Shown here: positions 1 to 12,392 of the stretch, one piece after another | Layout of the letters: every line of letters begins with the position of its first letter | How positions within the stretch are numbered: position 1 is the stretch's first letter | DNA from: Homalodisca vitripennis | Taxonomy: Eukaryota; Arthropoda; Insecta; Hemiptera; Cicadellidae | Direction: 5' to 3' | NCBI RefSeq assembly: GCF_021130785.1 | Contig: NC_060213.1 | Location: 119,479,001-119,543,000, forward strand | Length of the DNA: 64,000 nt | Translations under genes and position numbers: made by a program | The notes under the pieces: generated by a model | Told to the model about the DNA's origin: nothing | Databases searched by the model: none | The model's input: the letters and a program-made list of their open reading frames with translations, nothing else

Positions 1-49
1 ATCAGAGGATCCTTGTTAGAATACTTAAAAACATTCACTGGTAGTAAAC

Positions 50-310
50 CTTGCCGTAAATAAATTCCCTGCGAAAAGGGATCAAAGTAGATCCACCCGA
101 TACTTTTATACTACCGCTTGACTGGCTTCTCAAATATTAAACAGCTATATGATACCATTAACTGATCCACAAGCCAGAGAAAACTTCGCCATAACCACAT
201 TTACTGCGAAAGGGGATCTTCTTCGCTCCAAACAATACTTTTTATTGCCTCATCTGTCTTCCCCTCAGATATTAAACAGCTACAAGATAGTCTGACTTTA
301 TTATGGCACT
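50..310. repeat. Two diverged tandem units of about 134 bp
   Basis: Two consecutive stretches share landmarks at a spacing of about 133-135 bases. CTGCGAAAAGGGAT near 69 recurs as CTGCGAAAGGGGAT near 204, and TATTAAACAGCTA near 135 recurs near 268. The units are clearly diverged. I see no gene or mobile-element hallmark in them. Confidence 0.5.
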
Positions 311-330
311 TTGTATTACAAACCAAATAA

Positions 331-1788
331 TGGTCTAAAGGGTTAGGACTATTGGCTTCATCATGATACCATTTGTATTGTATGGCAGATCAATAATAGA
401 AACTTAAATCGTAAACTCACTTGCCATTTGTTTTTAATTAATTTTATGTTATTTAATATATATGTGTATATTAGTTACTACACCCATATATTACGTTCTG
501 TTTATAATGAATCTTTCAACGGATTGTGTAACCCAGAACTTACGATTGATTCCTTGGGTGTTTTATCCCGTATAGCCCTACTAGTGCTTGCGTTATTGTG
601 CAACATTTACAATGCATTTAAACACGCTGAATGGCAAACTAAAAGTGTTCTTTGCTCCATGCCAGTTTTTCTTGTCCTCAACACCTCAAAATACATTCTA
701 AGATCAGGGGTCGATACAATGCCACCTGTAAGTTCTTGGTTATTGTAACGACGATGGACATAGTAGATTGCTGCGTATTGAAATTGAAATTAAAAAAGAA
801 TAAATATTTTAAAGAAATATTGAAAAATAACTATGATAATTCTTTATTACTATGTCTATTTTACGTCCTTCATATTACGATTGGCAGTAATAATTTACAA
901 AAAAGGTTGATAAACAACGGTTTATACAGATTGATTTATACACTCACTAGCATTACACATAAATGCATTTTTCACTAATAAATTTGATATATCCGAGGGT
1001 CTTCTATTTCTTGTTAAATAACCTTTTTTACTTATCTTCTCCTACTACTTACTATTGCCACATACAGTTGAGAAATAACAGGTTTTAGCAGACCTTTAAT
1101 TTATTTAAGTTTTGAGTTAAATTGTTATGCTTCATATCGCTATTTGAAGCCCTAGAAGTAGTGCGATATAAAATTATACTCGTAAATTAAAAATAAAATA
1201 AAAGTCATGATGGTTACATTATTTGGAAACTAATATACATTAGTTACGGGATGTTTTTGTATAAGTTTCTTTGCATTAATAATGTGATTATATGAGTCAT
1301 TCTCACATTAAGAGAGAATTAAATTCCCTCAGTTTGAAAAAATATATAATAATATAGTTGTTATTAACTATGTAATATTTGAATAATAGTGTTGTAATTT
1401 GCTATTGCTACTTTGATTTTTTGTTAAATACATATTTAACAAATTATTAATACACTAGAAGTCAATTCTATCACTATTTTCAACTTTAGATTATCACATA
1501 TTATAGTATATTTAAAATATTCTAATTGAAGTTGTTCATTAACCTATGATCATAGTTAATTGCATAAAAATTAAAAACCTTTATTACATTTAAATACCTT
1601 TGTATTGGCAAAATTAGGTTTACCTCAAGTGTTCACTTGTATGAGAGTGAGAGTTTTTAAAACCCATGGTAAAACCTCAGCCAAAATCTGGAAGTGCAAC
1701 GGCAGATTACTCGCAATGAAGCAGCCACTACCAACACTATCTATGTGGCTGTGAACATTAACGAAGACTAGCAGGAAGTCTTTACAAT
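331..1788. other. AT-rich stretch without a recognisable gene
   Basis: Open frames at 428-748 and 652-978 (+) have AT-driven composition (Ile, Tyr, Leu, Asn), no domain I recognise, and overlap each other in different frames. Base composition rises towards GC only after about 1650, just ahead of the candidate exon at 1789. Confidence 0.5.
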
Positions 1789-1873
1789 ATGAAAATTAGT
1801 TCCTCGGCCGCCAACGTTACAAGTAGAAACTGGAGAATTTACATTATTGTTGTTTTATCACTTAAGCAAATCG
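1789..1873 (+). CDS. Candidate first coding exon with signal-peptide-like N-terminus
   Basis: An ATG at 1789 opens 28 codons plus one base before a strong splice donor (G|GTAAGT at 1873/1874). An in-frame TAA lies upstream at 1759-1761, so this is a natural start. The peptide has basic residues followed by a hydrophobic run (IYIIVVLSL), as in a signal peptide. The exon ends in phase 1. The receptor exon at 22979 can begin in the matching phase after a CAG acceptor, so the two could be joined across an intron of about 21 kb. That link is inference only. The exon sits in a locally GC-richer patch inside AT-rich DNA. It could equally be a chance ORF beside a chance donor. Confidence 0.28.
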
Positions 1874-4800
1874 GTAAGTACTCAATGTGTAACCTGTAAC
1901 AGTGAACTTCGATTTACTTTACGATACTACAAGGTGAGGTTATAAAACTAGACACCGCATAAATGATACCACAGCAAGCGGTAAGAGGTCCCCACAGTCC
2001 ACACGGTACAGTGCAGGATTATCTGCGGAGTTATCTTAACTGCAAACCGGCTCTGTGACCCCAATTCTGTTTCTTTTGAGCGATCGTAGATTATAAGACG
2101 CAAGCTTTTTTTAATTTCCAATCATCTTTTAGTAAGTTTCTGCATCGATTAAACATAGATAAGCGTAAAATTTAATCCATTTAACTTGCTGTATTGTAAT
2201 ATAGTTATGTTCATCAAGCTAAAGCAAATTTGTTTTGTAAAATATAATTCCACTCATTACTAATTCAATTCGCAACCAAACTAATGTAACTGACAATCAA
2301 ATTAACTTATTAAAATACATGCAAATAAGGCTGTGTTTGCTTTTATTTGTGTATGCTAATTGTATGCAATACATTTTATATAATACGTATTTCTATTGAT
2401 TTTTATAAAAGAATACAAACACAATTAAAGTACATCTATTAATAGCGTATAATATTACTTCTATACCTGTTATTTAACATTCCCTACCTCAGATTCATAA
2501 ATCAAAAACATAGTGGATTATAAATACATCAGATACATATAATTTTTTAATAACCTTGTTCTTCACGTCAAATAAAGGTTTTTCATACTCGTACTGCAAG
2601 CGAGTGTTGTATGGTTGCAACAGAGTGGTAGATTAAAATATTAAATAATCAATTTTACAGAATTTAATTTTAAGGGTTCGACTAACCTAAAATCTACTTT
2701 TACACGCGTGAATAATAGTTATATCACAAATAGTAATAATGGTAACGGCGACGTTTCACCATATTAAATATGATGATAATCATGTTGACTGATGCTGATC
2801 TTCCAGTTTCTTGTATCTTTGTCTAACAGTTTTTTTATCTTGGTAAACATAGAAATATGTATGGTGAAACATAATTGTACTCGATATATTCCATCCTTTT
2901 CAAAAATTAATATTTCAATTCATGCCAAAACCAATGTAACTGATGACCGAATTACTTTATTAAAATGTGTAAAATTTATGCTTTATTTGCTTATTTATGT
3001 ATGCTATTAATTTCGTATAAATTCGAGTAATTGTTTTCTTTACTTTACCTGCAAACCTAACCACGTTTTATAATCACCCGAACAATTGGGTGATTCCGAT
3101 CAGTCAAATTACCGAAGCGTCATTTTCGTTGACATCACGTCAATTCTATGATATTGCTCTTAATTTGCTTTCAACTACCTATATTAATTCGTGACACATA
3201 CTACAGTGTAAATCTGATTTGTACAAACTATCAATCATTTTCATTATTTTTTACGTTAGTATATGAATAATGGTGATTTTTAGATAACGGAATTCGAAGT
3301 AATTATACGGAGAGTTACAACTTATCATTTTCTCTATTGATACATTGCAATATAGTTGTTAACGATATCTAAAATTTGCGTGGATAGTAATTATAATGTT
3401 TTTTAGCGTTACGCAACTGACAATTATTTTGTCCTAATGACAAAAATTAAAAAAGTATATCATTAATAGTGGTTTACCTATGCTTGTTTTGAAAATTCAA
3501 CTCTTGAAAATATATAGCATTAAAAGGTCACGAGTTTTTTAACTGTCGTTAGAAATCATCCCTTTATTTATACTAAATGTTTATTTTCAGCCATTAAATG
3601 TGTATTCCTCATGCACATAAAGTACAGAATACTAGCGTCAAAAAGAGTTAAACAAAGTCATCCAAGAGAGAGAAAGAACAAGATTATGATCTTGCCTATC
3701 AAATCTTATCTATTTATCAAAAAATACTAAGCTTACTTATAAAAGCGCCTCTCCAAGTTTTGTAAAAATAAATCATATTATAAAATCATACTAAGCGATG
3801 TTCAGTCTCTTTATAGATTGTAGAGTTACGGAAATACAAAATTCAATACGTATTTTAATATTTGACTTTGCCTTGAAGATCTCAGAACTTTTGAAGTTAA
3901 ATATATTGAAAAAGTTAAATGTACTGACATTAAACTAAAGTTTTGTTAAATTCTATGCAAAGTTGGCGCTTTGTGGCTAGGTATCAAAATAAGTGTATGA
4001 AAAAATGAGTTGTGTGATGGAAGATTCCACAAATATCGATTTTACTTTACAGAATCTGACCTGATACTAGAACAAGTATATTACAATGCAATTTTATTTG
4101 TACGTTGAACCTTGTTACACAGTTCATCACAGTTGTTCTCTCCTACTTTACCTTCCAGTCCGTAGCAATGAAGTATATGTACTTATAAATACCGGTACAG
4201 GGGGCAATACAATTCTATTACACAAACCTTAGCATGTTACTCCATGTACCAATAGGAGCTAAAAAGTAAATTAAACCTGTCGCTTATAGCTTATATGTCT
4301 ATTACACTGGCCGATTTCTTATCTATGTGTTAAAATTTTTATAAATAAATTTAATAATTTTTGTTATCATGTAAAAAGTGTGAAAATCGTATTACATTTT
4401 ACGAAATCAAACATTATAAACTTCACCTGCTCATGTTGAAACGTGATATAATACAAAATATTAATTTAATATAAGACTGCAATAAATATAAATGTACAAA
4501 ATTTGAGTTATACATCAAATTTTGATTTGTGTCTATTTAAAAAATAAACACATACAGACATACATCCGGCAAAAAAGAGAAAGAACATTGATTACATTCA
4601 GTTTTAGATCCTATTGATCCATAAAACAATATCCTAAAGTTTTTTTAGAAATTTTTGTTAAAAACTCTATAGATATTCGCTGTTGAAAATATTTAATAAC
4701 ATCGTTTAGGGCCAAACATAATAAACCCTCTAGTTTAGTAAATATGAAATGCAACCATAGTCGACAAAACACTAGCGGGGAGTAAAGCTAATTAAACTCA

Positions 4801-6084
4801 TATTTATTAGCTTATTATTATTATATTTACTATTCATCAAATCCTGTCCAATTAATTTGTACATGAATCTTTTGTGAATGTTGAGTTTAGCGTCCGGATT
4901 CTCACGCTGTCACAGATAACTCCTGAAATCTCGAGTCATCTGAGATACATTAGTGATACTGTGTCGTTTTAATAAGATTAAAAAATGCTGTGACTAACTC
5001 GTTATATCTTTTCAACGACATCTAGACTACATGTGTTTGTAATCTGAGTGAAGAGGCATTCTCACTGTCTCTTCATGTGCACAACTGAGTACTCTAGGAC
5101 GTTTCTGACACAATCTTTAAGAACAGTGGAGCAACCGAGTTTACTACTGTGATTAGAGCTTAACTCAACATTTACATTGATGCATGAAGTATTAAATAGG
5201 AAATAAAATAATGTAAGGTCTAATAAAATGTAAATAAAGTCCAAAAAACGTATGTAAGAAAACAATATTTGATGACAACAAATCAAATCACATTTATTTA
5301 CACAAATTACTAAAAATATACATATTGTACATATTGTATAATAAAATAGAAAACAAATATACCATTTTGATATAAAATGGTAATACAATAATTTAAAATA
5401 GTTTATATTAAATAATTTATTACTAAATAATATACAAAACTTTATATCATAAAAGAAATAAATCCAAATATCGAAATAAATAGACATTATTTTTTTTATC
5501 TATTCAAACATCATTTATGATTAAAATTAATGTTATATCTAATTTCGGTGAAGTTATAAAAATAAACATGGGAAAAGTGTCTACATGGGCCTCGATGGCT
5601 TGTGCGTAGATTCGAGTTTAAAAAATTGTAGGATTAGGATTTTTATCTAGAGCAGTAAGGAAATGAATTTTAAAATAGAATACATTATGGATATTATCTC
5701 TAAATTCTGATAATTGGCAATATTGTTGATAAAATAAACAAACAAATTACAAATAATAAGTGAATAAAAATAGCAAAATTACTAGTGAAACGCTTTTTTT
5801 TAGTTTGGAGAGGAGGACGGACAATCCCATCAGTCAGTTGTCAGTTAGTATATATCCGTGGGTAGTGAACAGAGATAAGTGACTCAGCCTCCTCACTGCT
5901 AATAAGAATCAAGAAACCCTTGACTTTGTTCTTAAAAAAACTCAAGAGAGGGTGAACCAAACAGCTCTATATTTCGTAAGAAATTGGAATTCTCAACACA
6001 ATATTATAATTCACTTACGTTCGTAGGATCCTCATACGTCTGGCACATACGTAACGGCTAGTACACACCAAGCTTGGATTTTGG
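1874..6084. other. AT-rich non-coding DNA
   Basis: Apart from the diverged repeat pair listed separately, I see nothing in these 4 kb. The minus-strand frame 5062-5487 is a run of Phe, Tyr, Ile and Cys codons typical of AT-rich DNA and has no domain. I looked between 5200 and 6084 for a left LTR of Gypsy element 1, meaning a start like TGTAACGG and an end like CCGTCACA, and did not find one. Confidence 0.5.
2255..3009. repeat. Diverged direct repeat pair (2255-2372 and 2895-3009)
   Basis: The two segments share an order of blocks: ATTCAATTC, CCAA then TAATGTAACTGA, TTACTTATTAAAAT-like, and TTTGCTT then TTATTT then TGTATGCTA. They lie about 640 bases apart in the same orientation. Many substitutions separate them, so the duplication is old. 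No ORF is conserved between the copies. Confidence 0.45.
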
Positions 6085-8002
6085 TTATGCGATAATACCA
6101 GATCCTCCTGGCACACACTCTCGTTCTGGTTGGTTACTCTCTCTAACGGTCTGCTCATCTGGGACAATCGACTTCCCAAGGTCTCTGAGTTCCGCATCGG
6201 TCCGGGTAGCTTCGGGGTGCCGTCGGCTACCTCTCAGGCTGGCACGGAGCAGATTGGCAACTCGTACTCGATATCTCAAACAGATAAAACAACAATTAAT
6301 AACACAGTAATCGTAGATCCACTCAATATGACCTGCTTAACTATACCATGCTTAAAACGATTGACTCTGAGGTGCTGGAAAGTACTCTCTAAAGAATACT
6401 CCTTTACGCTTAGAGTGCCAAGTTGGTCATCCAATACTTGGAGGACCTTCAAAGTATCATTCACGTCCTGATTCAACAGTTCGGTTTCTTCTTTACTATA
6501 TATCCCATCTACTTCAGGAAAAGTTATCTTTCCAAAATCGCTCGAGTGCCAGGAGCTGCCGAAGAATCGGGCAGGCATCCTGCACCCGTCTGCAATTAGG
6601 TCACATCGATCCCGATTCGGAATTTCACCCATCCCTTTCAGAATGGTTGTAATAACGTTTAGACCAGCATCCGGTCTAAAGCAATTCAATACTACTTTGG
6701 CTTCACCCGAGGTAGTATAGATCCATCGGGTTGGAGTTTTAATTAGGACTGGGGATTTCAGGCCGGATATCAACTTTCTAGTGCACAACGTAATTTTCTC
6801 TTTCAGCAAAAGTTCAATTGGACAATTTGGTCGTTGGTGTACATTAAATAATACTTCCGACAGAGGACACACTGTTAAAGGGCCGAAACTACACTCACTT
6901 CGGTAATGGTCAGATGAATAAACGGTATAGGTTTGTCTGTCTTTGCTAACTATTAATTTTTGGTCGTCTACTTCCCACTTCACCCATCTTATTAGAGAAG
7001 GGTCAAAAACAGGATACGTTATTACGTTGAAAACTTCATACACTTGGTTATAATTTTTCAAGGGGAGCTTAATGAGCACTCTAAGCTGTGTTTCCGTAGC
7101 ATAGGATTTGATTATTGCAAATTTATAGAAGCTATGGAGGTTTTCTAACTTAACGTCTAAGAATAATTTTGCAGGTGGTGGTATAACCTGTTTTATAGAT
7201 CTCAGGACTTCTAGGAACTGATGAGGGGGTAATAGGTTGCTGGTCATCCTATTAGCAGCCAAGTCCTCTACAGCTTGGTGGAGTTGAGTCATTCTTTGTA
7301 CAGCAAGGTTAATGGCATCTTTAATTTCTGACAAGGCACAACTTAATTTTAAGTATTGGAAAAGAGTATTAAACAAACTTGAGAAAACGGATTCTGTTCT
7401 GGAGTTTGAGCCATGTTGTCATGCATTACTTGGTGATACGCTTTCAAGATGTAAATCATTTTATTTATTACCTTTGAATGGTTTAAAATTTCTGAGTGCA
7501 TGTTATCTAAGACAGTTAATTGATCTTTCGTGTCGTGATACATTTCGTCATTCGTTATATTGGCCTCATCTATCTTACTATTCATAACTTCCAAATCGCT
7601 ATCGATTACAGTTCCAAACAAGAATTTTAGTACATGACCACCGGCATCAAACAGACCGCGCTTCTTTTGGGTACGCGGCAGCAGAGTGACCAAATAACTC
7701 GTTTTGCCAACGTAGTCGGTCACCATCTGTTGTAGCCCATAATATTCGTATCTGAAACTGGTTTCAAGGTCATGCACTATGGTATGTAAGCTGTTGTTTT
7801 GCGAGAGAAGATTTTGGAAAAACTCATCATACTGACCTCTTACCTTTACCAAGATTATACTTAGATTTCTGTTTTCCTCTTCCACTCCTGTCAGGTTGTA
7901 CTGGAGCACCACAGTCCAGTAGCTGTCTGTAAGTAAAACGTCCCCTTCTTTCTCGAATATGACACCCTGGTGGAAGCAGAGAACGCCTTCCAGGATCAAC
8001 AA
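6085..8002 (-). pseudogene. env, baculovirus F-like envelope glycoprotein, frameshifted
   Basis: Two long overlapping frames, 8002-7349 and 7376-6276, make up the ectodomain, and a third frame, 6279-6085, carries a basic cytoplasmic-tail-like segment. The first frame contains a furin-type site (RTQKKR) directly followed by a glycine-rich fusion-peptide-like segment (GLFDAGGHVLKFLFG). This is the hallmark shared by baculovirus F proteins and insect errantivirus Env. A hydrophobic membrane anchor sits at the end of the second frame. Frame changes lie near 7350-7376 and near 6276-6290. The first frame opens on TTG at 8002 with hydrophobic codons upstream, and I see no in-frame ATG, so the true start (perhaps reached by splicing) is lost. 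The arrangement matches env of element 2. As it stands it cannot give one intact protein. Confidence 0.85.
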
Positions 8003-8093
8003 AACGCCTAAAAGGCCTACAACAGAACATCTATGATTTCATGTGGCACGATCAAATTTGATATCCACCTTTTCCCAGGCTATGTAGCGAGCA

Positions 8094-9560
8094 CTATTCC
8101 CCAACTATTCCAAAGCTCTTCAAAAGTCTAACAAAGTCACCCCATCTCGCGGGTTCTTTCTTACTCCGTTTTGGGCGTCCGATACTTGCAGGCCCGGCTA
8201 CTGCTACCGGGGCTTGGGTTTCATCGTCACCCTTTACACCTCCGTTTAAGTTCTGTAGACCACTATCATCTACCTCTTCGTCACTGGAACTATTCTCGTT
8301 TTGCTTTTCTTTCTGCGCGGTCGAAGGACGCGGACGTTCCTTATAAGGTTTGATACGGTTCACGTGCACGACGACCTCTCGCTTTCGTATTCGAAGAACA
8401 ACATTTAGAGGTGATACCACTCTAACTATGGGATATGGTTCTTTCCATAGTTTTTATAATTTCTTTACACGATGACGTCCTATACTGGGTACATGCAATA
8501 ATACAAACTGCCCTTCACGGAATTCGGTTGATTTAGCTTTCTTATTATACTGACTTTCATTACGGCCTCGGGCTCTGGCTTTAAGCACTGCAGTTTCCTT
8601 GTAAGCTTCCTGTAGTTTCTCCCGGAGGGCTTCGATATGATTGTCATATATATCTGTCTCATCCGTAATCTTCAGATCCGCTTCTATAGGAACCTCCATT
8701 TTCCGACCAAAGATTAACTCATACGGAGAATACCCAGTACTCTCATGAGATTGGGAGTTATAGGCCATGGTGACATAAGGAAAGTATTCATCCCAATTGG
8801 CCTGGTTCCGGTTAACAAAATGACTCAACATTCTCATCACAGTGGAATGGACCCGCTCCAGTCTGCCATTACTCTGAGGATGAAAACCAGTAGTTTGGAT
8901 TTTTCGAACGTGCAGAAATTTGCATAAGTCTTTAATTAAGCCGGATGTAAAGTTAGCTCCTTGATCGGTAACTAAGGCCTTTGGCACGCCAAACTTGGTT
9001 ATCACCCTCTGCACTAGTGCTCGAGCAGCATTTACGGTGGTCTGTTCTGGCAGTGGAACAAACTCACAGTATCTGGAGAAGTGATCCATAACACTGAGAA
9101 TATAAACGTTGCGGGATTCGCTAATGGGCAGAGGACCAACTATATCTGCCGCTATCACTTCGAAGGGCTCCTGGGGTTCGTTGAAGACGTCACCCAGGGG
9201 CGCTTTCGCTTTACTGTAATTCGTTCGTTGGCTACAGCTACGACATGTCCTGACGTAATTCATAACGTCTCTTTCCATAGCTCTCCACCAGAACTTCTGT
9301 TTCACCCGGTCTAGTGTTTTTGCCACTCCGGCGTGTCCGGCTGTGGGCAAATCATGATTGATCCTAATTATCTCCTGAACTAAGGAAGTTGGTACTACAA
9401 TTTTCTTTTCACCCGAGCTCAAACGGTACAGGACCTTCTCCGGGCTCATCCGGAAGTTCTTGGCTTGTCTCAAACCTTGAACTACGGGATCTTCGCGTTG
9501 ACGTGTTCTAAGTAACTCAAGGTCAACGACAGGGAACACTTCCTGTTTAACCGCTCGCAC
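8094..9560 (-). pseudogene. Integrase part of pol, interrupted by one stop
   Basis: A single frame runs from 9560 to 8094 with one in-frame TAA at 8454-8456. It shows the HHCC zinc-binding module (HDLPTAGH with a later CRSC), then the catalytic DDE triad: Asp in AADIVGPL, Asp in VTDQGANF, and Glu in NGRLERVH. A chromodomain-less C-terminal region follows with a GPY/F-like segment (LWKEPYPIV) just beyond the stop. The stretch after the stop aligns with the same part of element 2, so the TAA is a nonsense mutation and not the natural end. RNase H lies in a different frame upstream, separated by a shift near 9570-9595. The protein would insert the DNA copy into the host chromosome. Confidence 0.9.
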
Positions 9561-9568
9561 TGCGCGAC

Positions 9569-10857
9569 TTAGCCCATCCGCGTTAGTGTGTTTTTTCCGG
9601 CTTTATATTCTACCGTGAAATCAAACTCAGCTTGTCGCAGCGACCATCTCATCAGCCTACTGCTAGGGTCCTTAAGCGACATCATCCACTTTAGAGCGGA
9701 GTGATCGGTGATTACTTTGAAAGGACGCCCCAACAAGTAGCATCTGAAATATTTTGTACTCCAGACTAGACTAAGTAATTCGCGCTCGGTTGTCGAGTAG
9801 TTCTTCTCGGCTGGGAATAATGTTCTAGAACAGTACGCTACGGAGTGTTCCCGGCCATCTATCTCCTGTGAGAGGACTGCTCCTAAGGCAACAGTACTCG
9901 CGTCTGTCGCTAATATGAACGGCTTGGTAAAGTCAGGGTATATCAACACAGGGGCAGATATAAGTTTTGTCTTTAAGAGCTCAAAAGCCTCCTGACATTC
10001 TGGTGTCCACCCAAATTCGCTATCCTGTTTGGTCAACTCGAATAGTGGACGTCCAATGGTGGCAAAGCCGTCAATGAAGCGGCGATAATAGCCAGCCAAG
10101 CCTAGGAAAGAGCGCACGTCCTTCACCGTAGTGGGCACAGGGAAGTCCCTTACAGCCGATACCTTTCCAGGATCTGGTTCAACACCTTTCTTAGTGATTA
10201 CGTGACCAAGATAGCTGATTTCATTGACCACAAAATTACATTTACTAAGTTGTACTGTCAGATTCACATTTTGTAATTTCGAAAGCACTTCACGAAGGGC
10301 TTCTAGGTGTGAAGGCAAGTCCCTGGAAAACAAAATTATGTCATCCAAGTAGACAAGGCATTTCTCACCTTTCAAGCCCATTAAAACTGAGTCCATTAGC
10401 CTTTGGAAAGTTGCCGGAGCCGTGTTTAGTCCAAATGGCATACGCTGATACTCATAATGTCCACCGGGGACATTGAATGCTGTTTTGGTCGGCTATCTTC
10501 GTCAACTCGAATCTGGTGATACGCAGACTGGAGATCTAACGTCGTGAACATCTGGCACCCGCCAAGTAAATCCAGTGTTTCTGTGATGTTCGGGAGGGGG
10601 TACACGTCAGGGGTGGTCACCGCATTAAGTCCTCTGTAGTCGACACAAAACCTTAATTTAGGGGTACCGTCGGGAGATTTCTTAGGCACAAGTACTACAG
10701 GCGATGCCCACACGCTCTGACTAGGAACAATGATACCTTTGTTTAGTTGGTCTTTAACCAATTCGTTAAGTGTGGCCTTCTGATGGTATGGTACGCGATA
10801 AGCTTTTTTGTAAATAGGAGCTGCATTCCCGATTCGTATGACATGTGTCACTGCCTA
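9569..10857 (-). pseudogene. Reverse transcriptase and RNase H part of pol, frameshifted
   Basis: Frame 10851-10426 holds the RT N-terminal half (KGIIVPSQSVWASPVVLVPKK, LRFCVDYRGLN, FTTLDLQSAYHQI). Frame 10441-9569 continues with MPFGLNTAPATFQRLMD and the catalytic YLDD, then RNase H (Asp in LATDAS, Glu in TTERELL, Asp in ITDHSALKW). A shift near 10430-10500 removes the junction residues. An in-frame TAG at 10855-10857 lies just upstream of the first frame; the sequence beyond it aligns with element 2, so it is a nonsense mutation. A second shift near 9570-9595 breaks the link to integrase. RT and RNase H would copy genomic RNA to DNA. Confidence 0.9.
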
Positions 10858-11057
10858 AGTACAACCCAAAGGTTGGTCTTCACTGTGAGTAAGAACATTT
10901 TTGAATTCCATGAGAGTGGACTTCACAAGGTTCTGCTCGTGACTTGGCAGATGCCTAAGCTTCTCGTCCAAGCACGCCTCTAAGTCGGATTCGTCAGAAC
11001 GACTCACCATGCCTACTCTTGCCTGTGGCCTTTTGTAGCTATGAAGTGCTATGTCGC
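10858..11057 (-). pseudogene. RT-proximal linker of pol, element 1
   Basis: Read in a third frame, this segment has an acidic and basic linker with ESDLEAC and KLRHLP followed by a hydrophobic LMEFKNVL motif and GCT just before the TAG at 10855. It corresponds in order and spacing to the element 2 linker containing IEHLRPEEKAKIRNVL and NLGCT. It marks the point where the two elements become colinear again downstream of the SGNH-like insertion. Confidence 0.7.
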
Positions 11058-11580
11058 GCTCAACAGTGATATACCAATTTCACTTTTCCCTGTTGGTTCA
11101 GATGCAACCCGTGCTTTGTGTACATGTTATGGCTTAATTTTCATTTAAGGTCTAGAAATTCAATCCTACCCTGTTGAATTTTATTTCTATTTTTAGCTAA
11201 ATTTTGAATGATGGATTTAAGAACTCCGTTAGCATCTCCAAGTTCGGATTTGAGGTCTTGATCATAGCGGTCAAATATCGACAGAACAGTTACTCTCGCT
11301 TTCCACTTCACCGGAAAATTTTCAAATGCTTGTTTCAGGGTTAACGGATAAGGCGCACACTAAGGTCAACATCGTTTGTTCCCTCTATCAAGATCACCGT
11401 GTCGTTCTCGGTCAATGTATCAATAGTACTACCAAATTTCGAGGTTACTTGTTTTAGTATTCCGTTGGGCACGAAAAAGACTTCTACATCAAAATTTCTA
11501 GGTAGTCTTTCGGATAGTATTTCCTGGAGTCCACGACTATGACTGTCTGCTAAAACTAGTAGTTTTTGTCGCACAGGATT
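11058..11580 (-). pseudogene. SGNH-hydrolase-like domain fused inside Gypsy pol
   Basis: Frame 11760-11341 runs without a break from the post-protease linker (LGTLDRDF) into LLVLADSHSRGL, a block I motif with the nucleophile Ser in ADS. It continues to a block II-like PNGILKQV and then block III, ILIEGTNDVD. A 1-nt shift at about 11341 moves the rest into the next frame, where WKARVTVLSIFDRYD and then a block V-like KHGLHLNQQGK (general-base His) appear near 11096-11120. An in-frame TGA lies between them. Spacing between blocks fits the SGNH/GDSL-like domains common in insect genomes. This family includes esterases and acyl hydrolases; a function here is unknown. Element 2 has only a short linker of about 20 residues at the same place. 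This copy is degraded, so it is evidence of an ancestral fusion rather than an active enzyme. Confidence 0.75.
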
Positions 11581-12102
11581 TCCTCCCTCCACTGGGTCGA
11601 AATCTCTGTCGAGCGTTCCTAACTTCAAGTTCTTGGGTAGAGTTAACTCCTCAGCACTTGCGTTTACGGTCTTGACCCAACAGCGGTTTCCTTTTACCTT
11701 TGTCAGGGTTTGAGCAAGATAAACACCGTGCATGATAAAGTCAGGGGGTTCAATCACCACGTCCTTTCCCTCTAAGTCGTCGGAACCGGTTCACATCGGT
11801 TAGTCTTCACTTGGATAATCTTTTCACACCGGGGCGGAATTTTCACATCGCTACAGCAGTACACATAGCGTTGCTGTTTTGGAGGTGCACAGCTAGCTGA
11901 GGGACGGTCAGGATCCGGCACGGCCTCCCCTTTCTTTATCCGATTTAACCAAATGTCTCCACCATACAACCGAAGTAGACCATGTTCAATTCTCCGTTTC
12001 CTTTGCCCAAAATATCGCAACCAAGTACGGCTAGGTATCCCTTAGGGAGGTTCCCAACCACAAAATTTCCTACCACTTCAACGCCCGGTTTCATTTGTAA
12101 AG
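11581..12102 (-). pseudogene. Post-protease linker of pol, element 1
   Basis: Frames 12020-11772 and the first part of 11760-11341 align with the element 2 segment after the protease. Shared landmarks are a hydrophobic protease-end motif, IPPRCEKIIQVK versus IPARSEMLVQLK, and HGVYLAQTLTKVKGNRCW versus HGIYVARSLTTVRNGTCW, followed by a Leu-rich closing motif. These conserved blocks are typical of the region between protease and RT in insect Gypsy pol. A frame change lies near 11760-11775. Confidence 0.75.
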
Positions 12103-12363
12103 TCAATTCTTGTCGCCCGTACTTTTCAATGTCCTACCAGAAATACCTTTCAAAATTACGTCTGGTTTGGTGAGCTCAGCGGATGAGGCTCCTCTTTTTA
12201 CGAGGGAAACCTGCGCTCCAGTGTCAATTAGGACCTTGCCCTCTGCATCTTCTATCTTACCGATGGCTACAAGTTCATCTACCACATCTCGAATCTCGGG
12301 GACAGTCCTGACCTGCTTCTCAGTAGTGCAGTTTTTACGAGTCGTACACATCTTTAGGTTCAC
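12103..12363 (-). pseudogene. Retropepsin-like aspartic protease of element 1
   Basis: The active-site motif is visible as VLIDTGAQVSLV, in the frame -1 relative to gag as expected for gag-pol frameshifting. A conserved downstream KGISGRTLKS stretch aligns with the protease of element 2 before the frame closes at 12103. The flap and C-terminal half continue in another frame, so a shift has broken the gene. The enzyme would mature Gag and Pol. Confidence 0.8.
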
Positions 12364-12392
12364 CTTAGTAGGTAGCTGCGAAACAGCTTCCT

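Noticed and set aside
428..978. Two overlapping plus-strand ORFs
   Set aside because: AT-driven composition, overlapping frames, no domain and no splice or promoter context.
5062..5487. Minus-strand ORF of 141 codons rich in Phe, Tyr and Cys
   Set aside because: Composition is what random AT-rich DNA gives, and there is no repeat or family signature.
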